Assembly: GCA_905215755.1 (NCBI GenBank)
Contig: CAJMRE010000007.1
Span: 1-64,000, forward strand
Length of the DNA stretch: 64,000 nt
Direction of reading: 5' to 3'
Origin: an uncultured bacterium
GTDB taxonomy: Bacteria; Actinomycetota; Coriobacteriia; Coriobacteriales; Coriobacteriaceae
Program-made: the position numbers and the translations under genes
Notes under the pieces: model-generated
Seen by the model: only the letters and a program-made list of their open reading frames with translations
Told to the model about the DNA's origin: nothing
Databases searched by the model: none
Shown: positions 10,118 to 19,216 of the stretch, piece after piece
Layout: the number at the start of each line of letters is the position of its first letter
Numbering within the stretch: position 1 is the stretch's first letter

Positions 10118-10834
10118 ATGGCAGACGCAGAGAGTAACCTCGTTCCCTCCGAAGCAGCCGACCAGGTCGAGGTCGCGCTCGAGGAGCAGGCCGCAGCCGA
10201 CGACGGCATCCTGTACCTCAACGAGTACCAGTACGAAAACGACCTGGTCACCGACTTCGCCCGCCTGGTCGCCTCGCCCAGGCGTCGCGGCTCGCTGTAT
10301 GTCGCCGCCGCGATTGCCGCGCTCATCGGCATCGGCATGCTGGTGGCCGGCGGCAACTGGATCAAGTTTGGCGTCGTCCTGATCGTATTCGGCGCCTTTT
10401 TGGCCTGGTGGAGCAAAAACCTGCACCACACCCTCGCCCGCGACTTTATCGACGCCGTCGAGGCCGACGAGTCCATGGGTGGCCGCTATCGCCGCGTCGC
10501 TGCCAACGAGGACGGCCTGATGGTTTGGGGCAAGAGCGGCAAGTCGCAGTTCTTCCCGTTTGAGAAGCTCGACCACGTACTCGACGGCGAGCGCATCTTT
10601 GTGGCCATGTTCGCCGACCAGGGCGTGACGATCCCTAAGGGCACCTTTGTCCGCGGCGATGCCGAGCAGTTCGGCCCCTTCCTTAAGGCGCGCATCAACA
10701 AAAAACTCCGCATCGAGACCAAGAAGAAGAAAATGAAGGCCGAGAAGGCCGCCGCCGAGGCCAAGCAGGGCGACAAGCCCCAGGAGACCAAGGGCAAGCA
10801 GCGCAAGCAGAAGAAGAACAGGAAGAAGCGCTAA
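10118..10834 (+). CDS. two-pass membrane protein with basic tail (YcxB-like?)
   Basis: A 238-residue protein. An acidic N-terminal 50 residues is followed by two adjacent membrane segments (GSLYVAAAIAALIGIGMLVA and WIKFGVVLIVFGAFLAWW), a soluble domain with WGKSGKSQFFPFEKLDHV, and a tail of about 40 residues made almost entirely of Lys, Ala, Glu and Gln. The layout resembles YcxB-like proteins of Gram-positives, but this is only a resemblance. It is divergent from dnaX with a 115-bp gap and is probably monocistronic. Function unknown. Confidence 0.7.
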   Translation: MADAESNLVPSEAADQVEVALEEQAAADDGILYLNEYQYENDLVTDFARLVASPRRRGSLYVAAAIAALIGIGMLVAGGNWIKFGVVLIVFGAFLAWWSKNLHHTLARDFIDAVEADESMGGRYRRVAANEDGLMVWGKSGKSQFFPFEKLDHVLDGERIFVAMFADQGVTIPKGTFVRGDAEQFGPFLKARINKKLRIETKKKKMKAEKAAAEAKQGDKPQETKGKQRKQKKNRKKR

Positions 10835-10871
10835 GCCAGCCGCGGGACACAAACCCCAGACGGAGCTTAAA

Positions 10872-10902
10872 TTGAATGTCGCCCACCTGCGCGTGCTACA
10901 CT
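10872..10902 (+). promoter_or_regulatory. candidate promoter of the FHA/PP2C/SEDS-PBP operon
   Basis: TTGAAT (10872-10877) and an extended -10, TGC-TACACT (10894-10902), are spaced by 19 bp. They lie 80 bp before the kinase start, in the only sizeable gap upstream of the operon. Confidence 0.45.
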
Positions 10903-10982
10903 AGCAGCATCTATGCCACCGCGAACGGCTCGGCTCCGCGCCCGCCACTCGCAAACGAACTTTAAACGCACGAGGGTTGGCC

Positions 10983-12836
10983 ATGCCGCTTTTCTCGCAA
11001 CATACCGCCCGGTTCTCGCCGGACGTTCCCTTGGAGGGCACCAGCTCTCGCGAGCTGCTCAAGCGGTACCAGCCGCTCGAGACACTTGCGACCGGCGGTT
11101 TTGGCTCCATCGAGATCTGCCGCGACACGCACCTGCGCCGCCGCGTCGCCATTAAGCGCATCCCCCTTATCAACGGTGCCGGCATGCCCGCCAGCGACAT
11201 CATGGATGTCCTGCGCGAGGCGCACACTGCCGCCATGCTTCAACATCCCAATATCGTGCAGGTCATCGACTTTACGCACGACACCGCCTATGCCTACCTG
11301 GTTATGGAATATGTCGATGGCATGTCGCTGGCCGAGTTTTTGCACCGCGTGGACGGCCACTCACTTACCTTTGACGAGGCCGCGGCCATTGCCGATGCCC
11401 TGGGCCAGGCGCTCACCTTCGCCCATAGTAATGGCGTACTCCACCTGGACATTAAGCCCGCCAACGTGCTCATCGACCACTCGGGCAATGTAAAGCTCAC
11501 CGACTTTGGCATGGCGCGACTGTCGTCCGCCGGTGGCTTTGGCGGCTCACGCGGCGGCACCATCGGCTACATGCCGCCCGAGCAGCTCGATATCGAGACC
11601 GGCACGGTCGACGAGCGCGCCGATGTCTTTGCCCTCGCCTGTGTGATCTACGAGGGCCTGTGCGGCAGCGCTCCCTTTATGGCGGCCACGCCCGCCGACT
11701 CGCTCGACCGCATCATCGGCGGCGCCACCTATCCCAGCGAGCTGATACCACACTTTCCCCCGGGAGCCGAGGCCGCGCTCATGAGCGCGCTCTCCCCCAT
11801 GCCGCAGGACCGCCCCAACAGCATCGAGGCATTTTGCGACCAGCTCCTTGCCGGTCTGGGCAGCGTGCGCGAAGGCCGTCGCAGCCTGGAGCAAATGGTT
11901 GGCGAACTTTCGGATGACGAGCAGGAGCTCGACGATATCGAGCCGTCGCACTACGAGGACGACGCCATCGAGGTCGACCCCGCACTCGGCTGGGCGGGCA
12001 CGCGCTGGAGCCATGCGCGCGACTACGCCATGCGCACTATCTCGGCGCTAACGTGCGGCACCTTTAGCTTTTTGCTGATGCAAACGGCCGGGGTCGCGGC
12101 GCTTCCCGGCCTGGTCATTGCGGCCATCGCGATCGGAGCGGCGGCTGGCCTGGCCCCCCAGATTGGCTCGGCCATCTCGGCTGTGGGCTTTTTGGTGCTC
12201 ATGGCCAACGCCACCATGCAGGCACAAGGCATCCTGTCGATGCTGCCCGTCGCGGTGATCTTTGCCGCCGCCATGTCCGGTTGGTGGATCGCCTGGGGTC
12301 GCACCGAGACTGCCGCGAGCGCCACGCTCACCTGTGCACTCGCGCTTGGCTGTCTGACCGGCAATACCTTCCTGGCAGCTGGGGTCGCCGCCGGCGTCGC
12401 GTCATTTTGGCTCGGCCCGGCAAGCGCCGCCGCGGCAACGGGCATGGGCGCGCTTTTTGCCCGTCTGGCCACGGTCGCGCTTTCAGCCGGAGGCGTGCTG
12501 GGGCTCGGTAACGTTGCCGCAGCGCTGGGAGACCCGCTCCTTTGGGCTGCCTTTGTGCTGGTCGCGGCAACTGCCGCAGCGTCATCCGCGCTGCTCAATG
12601 CCCATGCCAAGCGTGCCGATCAGGGCTCAAACCTTGCCGCAATCGCCGCCATCGCTGTCACCGGCATCGGCTGCGCAGCGGCGTCCTGTCTTGCACACCA
12701 TATGGAAATTGCCGGCCTTGCAGCCGCGGTCGTCGCCAAGGCGGCGGTTGCGGGAACCCTATCCTCTATAATCGTTGGGATATGCCTATATTTGCTCGGA
12801 TACCAAAGAACCTATACGGAGAGTGATCTTTCGTGA
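10983..12836 (+). CDS. membrane Ser/Thr protein kinase with non-RD catalytic loop
   Basis: A 617-residue Hanks-type kinase, taken from the ATG at 10983 (GAGGG 7-8 nt upstream). The kinase domain shows LATGGFGSIEICRD, VAIKRI, VIDF...LVMEYVDGMSLAEFL, the catalytic loop LHLDIKPANVLID, LTDFGMARL and GYMPPEQ. The usual HRD arginine is leucine. The second half holds many hydrophobic segments (about residues 340-610), suggesting an unusually large polytopic membrane domain. It is the first gene of the operon; its stop overlaps the GTG of the next FHA gene (12833-12836). Confidence 0.88.
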   Translation: MPLFSQHTARFSPDVPLEGTSSRELLKRYQPLETLATGGFGSIEICRDTHLRRRVAIKRIPLINGAGMPASDIMDVLREAHTAAMLQHPNIVQVIDFTHDTAYAYLVMEYVDGMSLAEFLHRVDGHSLTFDEAAAIADALGQALTFAHSNGVLHLDIKPANVLIDHSGNVKLTDFGMARLSSAGGFGGSRGGTIGYMPPEQLDIETGTVDERADVFALACVIYEGLCGSAPFMAATPADSLDRIIGGATYPSELIPHFPPGAEAALMSALSPMPQDRPNSIEAFCDQLLAGLGSVREGRRSLEQMVGELSDDEQELDDIEPSHYEDDAIEVDPALGWAGTRWSHARDYAMRTISALTCGTFSFLLMQTAGVAALPGLVIAAIAIGAAAGLAPQIGSAISAVGFLVLMANATMQAQGILSMLPVAVIFAAAMSGWWIAWGRTETAASATLTCALALGCLTGNTFLAAGVAAGVASFWLGPASAAAATGMGALFARLATVALSAGGVLGLGNVAAALGDPLLWAAFVLVAATAAASSALLNAHAKRADQGSNLAAIAAIAVTGIGCAAASCLAHHMEIAGLAAAVVAKAAVAGTLSSIIVGICLYLLGYQRTYTESDLS

Positions 12837-13843
12837 ACTTCCTGAACATCTTCGAGGACCACGTGGCCGGCATCTTCGGTGCCACCCGTGCCCCGTTCTC
12901 CTTTAAGAAGCTTGCCAAGCAGGCCGCTCGCGACATGGAGGATCAAACTCTGGTGATTAACGGCGTCAACACGGCGCCGGCACTCTATACCATCCTTATC
13001 GCCGCCGACGACGATCCCATGCTCGCCCCGTTCTACCCCGAGCTTTCGCGCGAGGTCCGCGAGTTTGTGAAGGCACAGGCCGAAAAGCGCCGCTATGTGT
13101 TTGTCGGCGAGCCCCTCGTGCGCTTTATGATCGATCCGCAGCTGCGCGCCGGCAAGTTCTCGGTCTTTGCCGAGAACGTCGATGCCCCCACGCTCGGCCG
13201 CCTGTACGAAGAAGAGCGCGCCTATCAAAACGGCCTGGGCCAGAACAACTCCGCGGCAAGCCGTGCCGCCAGCGCCCCGCGCGCCGGCCAGCAGCAGTTT
13301 GCTGCCCCGCAGCAGCAGCGCCCCGCCGCCATGCCCCAGCAGCAGCCGACGCCTCGCGCCGCCGCTCCCGACCCGCTTGCCGTAGCAGATCCCTTCGCGC
13401 CTAGCGTCCCCGATCCCGCCGCTCCTATCCCGGTGCCGCAGACCGTCTCGCGCGACGCGCTTGCCGGCATGGGCGGAGCCGCCGCGACCGGTGCCGCCGT
13501 GGGCCTAGGTGCCGCAGCCGGCATCGCCTCCAACATGGCGAGCACTCGCGCCCCGCAGCGCCCGCTCGCCCAGCTCGTCGACGTCGTGAGCGGCGAGAGC
13601 CATAGCATCACCTCCGCACAGGTGACTATCGGTCGCGAGCGCTCGGTTTCCGACATTGCCCTGCGCGACCCCAACGTGTCGCGTCGCCACGCCCAGCTCA
13701 CCTTTACGGGCTCGGATTGGTCGATCGAGGACCTCAATTCCACCAACGGCACGCTCGTCAACAACCGCCGCATTACGCGCTGCCCGCTGCGCAACGGCGA
13801 TCTGCTGACGTTTGGCCTGAGCACCTTTGAATTTAGGGGATAG
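12833..13843 (+). CDS. fhaA: FhaA-like protein: DUF3662 plus FHA domain
   Basis: A 336-residue protein starting with GTG. The N-terminal 120 residues (MNFLNIFEDHVAGIFG onward) match the DUF3662 domain of actinobacterial FhaA. A middle region is rich in Gln, Pro and Ala. The C-terminal FHA domain shows TIGRERSVSDIALRDPNVSR-type sequence, then RRHAQLTF and IEDLNSTNGTLVNNRRI. In mycobacteria FhaA binds phosphorylated wall-synthesis proteins and is encoded beside FhaB, PstP, RodA, PbpA and PknB; the same order is seen here. It probably reads phosphorylation by one of the operon's kinases. Confidence 0.9.
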   Translation: MNFLNIFEDHVAGIFGATRAPFSFKKLAKQAARDMEDQTLVINGVNTAPALYTILIAADDDPMLAPFYPELSREVREFVKAQAEKRRYVFVGEPLVRFMIDPQLRAGKFSVFAENVDAPTLGRLYEEERAYQNGLGQNNSAASRAASAPRAGQQQFAAPQQQRPAAMPQQQPTPRAAAPDPLAVADPFAPSVPDPAAPIPVPQTVSRDALAGMGGAAATGAAVGLGAAAGIASNMASTRAPQRPLAQLVDVVSGESHSITSAQVTIGRERSVSDIALRDPNVSRRHAQLTFTGSDWSIEDLNSTNGTLVNNRRITRCPLRNGDLLTFGLSTFEFRG

Positions 13844-13849
13844 TCGCTT

Positions 13850-14266
13850 ATGAACATCGATATCGTCCTTTTTGCAGGCCGCATCGTCCTGGTCGCCCTG
13901 CTCTATATCTTCCTGTTCGCCGTCATGAAGACCGGCGTGGGACTTGTGCGCGGGCAGCGCCGCGACTCGGCTATCTGGACGATTGATGTGGACAAGGGTC
14001 CGCGCGGTATCCGCGGCATCCACGTAGACATGCTCGGCCCCGTCATCGTCGGTCGCTCGCCATCTTCGGACATCTGCATCAACGAACCGTTCGTCTCGGC
14101 CTCGCATGCGCGCTTTTCGCTGCAGGGCCCGGCGCTTATCATCGAGGACCTCAACTCGCTTAACGGTACGCTCGTCAACGGCCGCCAGCTCGTGGAGCCC
14201 GCGACGCTGCGTGAGGGCGACGAAGTCCAGATTGGCGACGTGGTCATGAAGGTGAACCGTCGATGA
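13850..14266 (+). CDS. fhaB: FhaB-like protein: membrane segment plus FHA domain
   Basis: A 138-residue protein. One N-terminal membrane segment (IVLFAGRIVLVALLYIFLFA) is followed by a single FHA domain with VGRSPSSDICINEPFVSASH and IEDLNSLNGTLVNGRQL. Length and layout match actinobacterial FhaB (FipA). It starts 6 bp after fhaA and its end overlaps the next start (ATGA, 14263-14266), so translation is probably coupled to the phosphatase. Confidence 0.9.
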   Translation: MNIDIVLFAGRIVLVALLYIFLFAVMKTGVGLVRGQRRDSAIWTIDVDKGPRGIRGIHVDMLGPVIVGRSPSSDICINEPFVSASHARFSLQGPALIIEDLNSLNGTLVNGRQLVEPATLREGDEVQIGDVVMKVNRR

Positions 14267-16197
14267 TCGACGAGGAGAACAAGTCCGCAACTATGACCGA
14301 GGCACCGGCCGCCGCCACAGCTGCGCCGGCCCACGCCGCTCCGGCTGGCTCCGCACCCGTGGAGCCCGAGGACACCGTGTTCTCCCTGCCTCTTTCGCAT
14401 GTAACGCATGATATTTCGGATCTCGCCGATAACGAGGACGAAGAGGATGCCGTAGCGGCGCCCATCGGCGCACATGCTGCGGAACAGCCCACAGCGCCCG
14501 AAGCAACCCCGGCGCCGGCTCACTTTGCAGAGCCCGTCGCCGCGGCAATCAACGAGAGCGCTGCGGTGTTTGCGGCACCCGAGCCCGCCGCGCCGGCGTT
14601 TCCCATAGCCCCGGCATCCGAGGTTGCGCCCGCGTCTACGCCGGCGCCCGAGGCGGGGACATCCCCCGAGGACGGCCCTGCACCCAAGACCCCGCAGCCT
14701 GCGCCCGCAAGCGAGTCCGATGCCGTGGCCGAGCCCGCCGCCCAGTCGCAAAACACGCCCGCGCCGTCGCACTTTGCGACGCCCGAGCCTATAGACGTCA
14801 GCCCGCAAGATGACGAGTCGACCGCCCGCGCATCCGAGGAGCCCGACTCCCCGGACACCGGCGATTCCGAATCAAACGCCGAGACCGACACCGTCTCTCC
14901 CGGTGACACAGCAGAGATCGACGTTGCCGCCGTTGAGGCCAAGCTCAAAGACCCCGGCTCGACCATGAGCTTTGAGCCCCTAACCGAGGAGCGCATCGAG
15001 ACCGACTCGACCTATGATGCCGGCACCACCACGCAACTCATGTGGGGCGCCCGCTCCGACGTTGGCTGCGTGCGCCCGCACAATGAGGATTCCTACCTGG
15101 TGCAGTCGCCGCTCTTTTGCGTATGCGACGGCATGGGTGGTCACGCTGCCGGCGAGGTGGCCTCTTCTATCGCTGTCGAGACCATCGCCAAGACAGCTCC
15201 TCAGTCTGCCGACGCCGCACGCCTGGCGGCAGCCGTCGAGGCCGCCAACGCCGCCGTAATCGAGGCGGCCCTGAATGGCCTGGGCAAGCCCGGCATGGGC
15301 TGCACAGCCACTTGCGCCTATATCGAAAACGACACGCTCGCCATCGCCCACGTGGGTGACTCTCGCGCCTACCTGCTCCACGAGGGCACGCTCATCCGCG
15401 TGACCCGCGACCACTCCTACGTGGAGGAGCTCGTGGACGCCGGCGAGATCACGGCAGACGAGGCTCGCGTCCACCCCAACCGTTCGGTCATCACCCGCGC
15501 GCTGGGCTCGGACCCCGCCATGTATGCCGACCACTTCACTCTGCATATCGAGGAAGGCGACCGCCTGATCCTGTGCTCCGACGGCCTTTCGAGCATGATT
15601 CCCGATAGCGATATCGAGAACATCGCCACGCAGTCCTCAACCGCGCAAATCTGCGTCGACAACCTAGTGGACGCGGCGCTTGCCGCCGGCGGCCACGACA
15701 ACGTGACCGTAGTAGTCGTCGACCTGGTTGACGATGGCGTTATGCGCGAGGCGCAGCGCGTGCGTCGCCGCAACATTACTATCGCCGCCATCCTGGCCCT
15801 CGTCTTTGTGCTGGCAGCTGGCATCTGGGCCTACACGGGTGTCACCGGCTCGTACTACCTGGGTACCTACCAGGGCAATGTCGCCGTCTGGCGCGGCCTG
15901 CCCGGCAAGCCGCTCGGACTCAAGCTCCACTGGCTCGAAAGCGAAACCAGCATCAAGCTATCCGACCTGCCCGAAGACACGCAAAACCGCCTCAAGGCGG
16001 GTATTCCGCAAACAAGTGTCGACGATGCGCAGGACACGATATCTAAGTACCGCCACCAGATCGACGAGGAGCAGACCCGCCAGGTGATCGACGCGCAAAC
16101 GATTCGCGACAACACCAATCAGGGATCGACCTCCGAATCAGATTCCGAGAAAACCGCCGAACAGTCCGCCGAGGCCGAAGCCTCCGATAAGAATTAG
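14263..16197 (+). CDS. pstP: membrane PP2C-type Ser/Thr protein phosphatase
   Basis: A 644-residue phosphatase that should reverse the operon's kinases. The PP2C domain (about residues 260-490) shows SDVGCVRPHNEDSYLV, VCDGMGGHAAGE, HVGDSRAYLL, LCSDGLSSMI and GGHDNVTVVVVD, which carry the metal-binding aspartates. It is followed by one membrane segment (ITIAAILALVFVLAAGIWAY) and an extracytoplasmic tail. It is unusual in carrying about 250 N-terminal residues of acidic, Ala/Pro/Glu-rich low-complexity sequence before the catalytic domain; most PstP proteins start directly with it. A shorter product from an internal start is possible, but the ATG overlapping fhaB favours the long form. Confidence 0.92.
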   Translation: MIDEENKSATMTEAPAAATAAPAHAAPAGSAPVEPEDTVFSLPLSHVTHDISDLADNEDEEDAVAAPIGAHAAEQPTAPEATPAPAHFAEPVAAAINESAAVFAAPEPAAPAFPIAPASEVAPASTPAPEAGTSPEDGPAPKTPQPAPASESDAVAEPAAQSQNTPAPSHFATPEPIDVSPQDDESTARASEEPDSPDTGDSESNAETDTVSPGDTAEIDVAAVEAKLKDPGSTMSFEPLTEERIETDSTYDAGTTTQLMWGARSDVGCVRPHNEDSYLVQSPLFCVCDGMGGHAAGEVASSIAVETIAKTAPQSADAARLAAAVEAANAAVIEAALNGLGKPGMGCTATCAYIENDTLAIAHVGDSRAYLLHEGTLIRVTRDHSYVEELVDAGEITADEARVHPNRSVITRALGSDPAMYADHFTLHIEEGDRLILCSDGLSSMIPDSDIENIATQSSTAQICVDNLVDAALAAGGHDNVTVVVVDLVDDGVMREAQRVRRRNITIAAILALVFVLAAGIWAYTGVTGSYYLGTYQGNVAVWRGLPGKPLGLKLHWLESETSIKLSDLPEDTQNRLKAGIPQTSVDDAQDTISKYRHQIDEEQTRQVIDAQTIRDNTNQGSTSESDSEKTAEQSAEAEASDKN

Positions 16198-16213
16198 AAA
16201 GGGAGTGCCGCTT

Positions 16214-19084
16214 ATGAGTCGCCGCAACACCGAGCTGCTCTTGCTCATCGCCTCGGCGTTCCCCGTCATCCTGCTGTATGCGATGTACGTCCTCACCGCG
16301 GGCGCTGCCATCTCCTTTGAGACGCTCGCCGTACCGATCGGCCTCTTTGCCGCCTTTGCCGCGGCCCACATTGCCGTGCGCATCTTGGCGCCCGGTGCCG
16401 ACCCCGCCATCCTGCCCATTGTCTTTGTGCTTTCGGGCATCGGCATCACGTTCGTGACGCGTCTCGCCCCCGCTCTCGCCATCTCACAGCTCATCATCCT
16501 GTTTGTCTCGGTGGCCCTGATGGTGGGAACGCTCGCACTGGTCAAAAACCTCGACGTGGTCATGCGCTACAAGTACACCTTTGGCATTATCGGCATCATC
16601 CTGCTGATGCTGCCCATCTTTATCGGCACCACGATCTCGGGCTCCAAGCTGTGGATTCGCATCGCGGGCTTTACCATCCAGCCCGGCGAGTTCGCCAAGG
16701 TCTTTATCGTGCTGTTCCTGGCCGGGTACCTGGCCGAGAACCGCGAGCTGCTCTCCATCTCCAACCGCAAGATCCTGGGCTTTAAGATCCCTCGCCTGCG
16801 ACTGCTGCTGCCGCTGTTTGCCGTGTGGGGTGTGTGCCTGCTCGTCGTCGTCTTCGAACGCGATCTGGGTTCGGCCGTGCTGTTCTACACCATCTTCTTG
16901 CTGATGCTCTACGTTGCCACGGGGCGCTTTTCGTATGTCGTTATCGGCCTTGCGCTCTTAGCTGTTGGAGCCGTGGGCGCCTACAAGTTCCTGTCTCACG
17001 TTCAGGTGCGTTTCCAGGTTTGGCTCGATCCGTTTAAGGACGCCCAGGGTCAGGGCTACCAGATCGTCCAGTCGCTCTTCTCGCTTGCCGATGGCGGTCT
17101 GGTCGGTGTTGGCATCGGCAACGGCATGGCCAACAACATCCCTGTCGTCGAGTCCGACTTTATCTTCTCGGCTATCGGCGAGGAGATGGGCCTTTTGGGC
17201 GGCGGCGCCGTGCTCATCCTGTTTATGCTCTTTGCCGTGCGTGGCCTCACCACGGCTGCCCGCGCTAAATCCGACCTCGCCGCCTTTAGTGCCACGGGCC
17301 TTACGGCAGCCATCAGCTTCCAGGCCTTTTTGATCGTAGGCGGCGTTACCCGCCTGATCCCGCTGACCGGCGTCACCTTGCCCTTTATGAGCCAGGGCGG
17401 CTCCTCGCTGCTGGCGAGCTTTATCATCGTCGCGCTCCTGCTGCGCGCCGGTGACGAGGCGACCGGACGCGAGGCCGAGCTTACCGGCACCGGCACCATG
17501 GCCGCCATCACCGATGATCAGGTCGCATCTGCCGCCGCCCCGACGGGCACGCGCTTTGCCACCTCGTCTTCCTACGGCAGCGGCAGCCATTCCGTCGGCT
17601 CGCGCATGCGCCGTCGCCTGCTCGACACGCCTGAATCCGGTGTGCTCGGCCGCGTTGCGCTCGCCAACCGTCTAACCCGCGCGGTGCTCGCCTTTACGGC
17701 GCTGTTCGCCATCCTTATCGGCAACCTCACCTATGTCCAGGTCATTAAGGCCAAGGACTATCAGGACATGCCGACCAACAACCACACCATCGCCCGCTCC
17801 AAGTACATCCAGCGCGGCTCCATCATCACGTCCGACGGCGTGACGCTGGCCGAGTCGCTGCAGCAGGAGGACGGCACCTACGTACGCTCCTACCCCAACG
17901 GTAACCTGGCAGCGCACGTGGTTGGCTACGTGAGCCAGCAGTATGGCACCACCGCCATCGAGAGCGTCATGAACGACACGCTCACCGGTTCTAAGGACTA
18001 CTCCAGCTGGAACAACGCCATCGCGTCGCTCGCGGGCCAGACCCAGCCGGGCAACACCGCCAAGCTCACCATCGACTCGCGCATCCAGACGGCGGCCGAG
18101 CAGGCACTCAAGGGCTTTAAGGGCGCTGTAGTGGTCATCGACCCGCGTACCGGCGCGGTGCTCGCATGTGCCAGCTCGCCCACCTACGACAACACCAACA
18201 TCGATGCCCTGCTGCAGACGGGCGGCGGCGAGGACGGCTCCATGTACAATCGCGCCATGGACGCGCTGTACACGCCGGGCTCAACGTTTAAGGTCGTTAC
18301 GCTTTCCGCGGCACTCGAGACCGGTACCGCCAGCCTTACCAGCACCTACCAGGCGCCCGGCTCCATGGACATCGGCAACGCACCAGTCACCAACTATGCC
18401 AACGAGAGCTACGGCACCATCAGCCTGCAGCAGGCCTTTGCCGTGTCCTCCAACGTCGTCTTTGGCCAGGTGGCAAACGAAGTTGGCGCAAACACGCTCG
18501 TGCAGTTTGCCAACGCCTTTGGCTACGGCCAAAAGCTCGGCCAGGACCTGACCTCCGCGGCCTCCATCATGGCCGACCCGTCGCTCATGACCGAGTGGGA
18601 GACCGCCTGGGCCGGCGCCGGCCAGCCTGTCGGCATGGACCACACGCCCGGCCCGCAGACCACCGTCATGCAAAACGCCGTGATTGCCGCCGCCATCGCT
18701 AACAGCGGCGTGGTCATGGACCCGTACTTTGTAGCCCAGGTACTCGCCCCGGACGGAACCGTGGTTAAGACCACGCAGTCCCGCTCGCTGGGCCAGGCTG
18801 TCAGCTCTGCCACGGCCGACCAGGTCAAGCAGGCCATGCTCGCCGTCGTCCAGTCCGGTACCGGCACCGATGCCCAGATTCCGGGCGTCAAGGTTGCCGG
18901 CAAGACCGGTTCGGCCGAGACCGGCGGCACCAACGTCAACTCTATGTTTGTTGGCTTTGCACCTTACGATTCACCCACGGTTGCCATCTCGGTGGCCCTG
19001 GAGGATTACGACAAACACGACGTCGAGGCGGCCAAGATTGCCGGCATCGTCCTGACCGCGGCGCTCGCCGCACAGGGAGCGTGA
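16214..19084 (+). CDS. SEDS glycosyltransferase fused to class B penicillin-binding protein
   Basis: A single 956-residue frame joins two proteins normally separate. Residues 1 to about 420 are a polytopic SEDS (FtsW/RodA) polymerase, with GSKLWIRIAGFTIQPGEFAK, FERDLGSAVLF, and VESDFIFSAIGEEMG holding the likely catalytic Asp315. After a Ser/Gly-rich linker, a new membrane segment at about 490-515 (AVLAFTALFAILIGNLTYVQ) begins a class B PBP whose transpeptidase motifs are all present: STFK (Ser690), SSN (745-747) and KTG (897-899). The ATG at 16214 has AAAGGGAG 9 nt upstream; an upstream GTG at 16205 is possible. In actinobacteria rodA and pbpA are adjacent genes at this spot. It should both polymerise and crosslink peptidoglycan. 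Confidence 0.95.
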   Translation: MSRRNTELLLLIASAFPVILLYAMYVLTAGAAISFETLAVPIGLFAAFAAAHIAVRILAPGADPAILPIVFVLSGIGITFVTRLAPALAISQLIILFVSVALMVGTLALVKNLDVVMRYKYTFGIIGIILLMLPIFIGTTISGSKLWIRIAGFTIQPGEFAKVFIVLFLAGYLAENRELLSISNRKILGFKIPRLRLLLPLFAVWGVCLLVVVFERDLGSAVLFYTIFLLMLYVATGRFSYVVIGLALLAVGAVGAYKFLSHVQVRFQVWLDPFKDAQGQGYQIVQSLFSLADGGLVGVGIGNGMANNIPVVESDFIFSAIGEEMGLLGGGAVLILFMLFAVRGLTTAARAKSDLAAFSATGLTAAISFQAFLIVGGVTRLIPLTGVTLPFMSQGGSSLLASFIIVALLLRAGDEATGREAELTGTGTMAAITDDQVASAAAPTGTRFATSSSYGSGSHSVGSRMRRRLLDTPESGVLGRVALANRLTRAVLAFTALFAILIGNLTYVQVIKAKDYQDMPTNNHTIARSKYIQRGSIITSDGVTLAESLQQEDGTYVRSYPNGNLAAHVVGYVSQQYGTTAIESVMNDTLTGSKDYSSWNNAIASLAGQTQPGNTAKLTIDSRIQTAAEQALKGFKGAVVVIDPRTGAVLACASSPTYDNTNIDALLQTGGGEDGSMYNRAMDALYTPGSTFKVVTLSAALETGTASLTSTYQAPGSMDIGNAPVTNYANESYGTISLQQAFAVSSNVVFGQVANEVGANTLVQFANAFGYGQKLGQDLTSAASIMADPSLMTEWETAWAGAGQPVGMDHTPGPQTTVMQNAVIAAAIANSGVVMDPYFVAQVLAPDGTVVKTTQSRSLGQAVSSATADQVKQAMLAVVQSGTGTDAQIPGVKVAGKTGSAETGGTNVNSMFVGFAPYDSPTVAISVALEDYDKHDVEAAKIAGIVLTAALAAQGA

Positions 19085-19216
19085 TGCCCATGATCGAATC
19101 GGACACCCGAGACGCGCCGCGACCGAAGAGTTAGCGGCAACACGCCACACGGCCCCAGCGGCCACATCGTAGGTACTACACACATCGTTGAGCGAATAGT
19201 TATGTTAGGAGCAGGA

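Noticed and set aside
19084..19135. Tiny frame MPMIESDTRDAPRPKS after the SEDS-PBP gene
   Set aside because: Only 16 codons, no clear ribosome binding site of its own, and no family; it is probably leader sequence of pknB.
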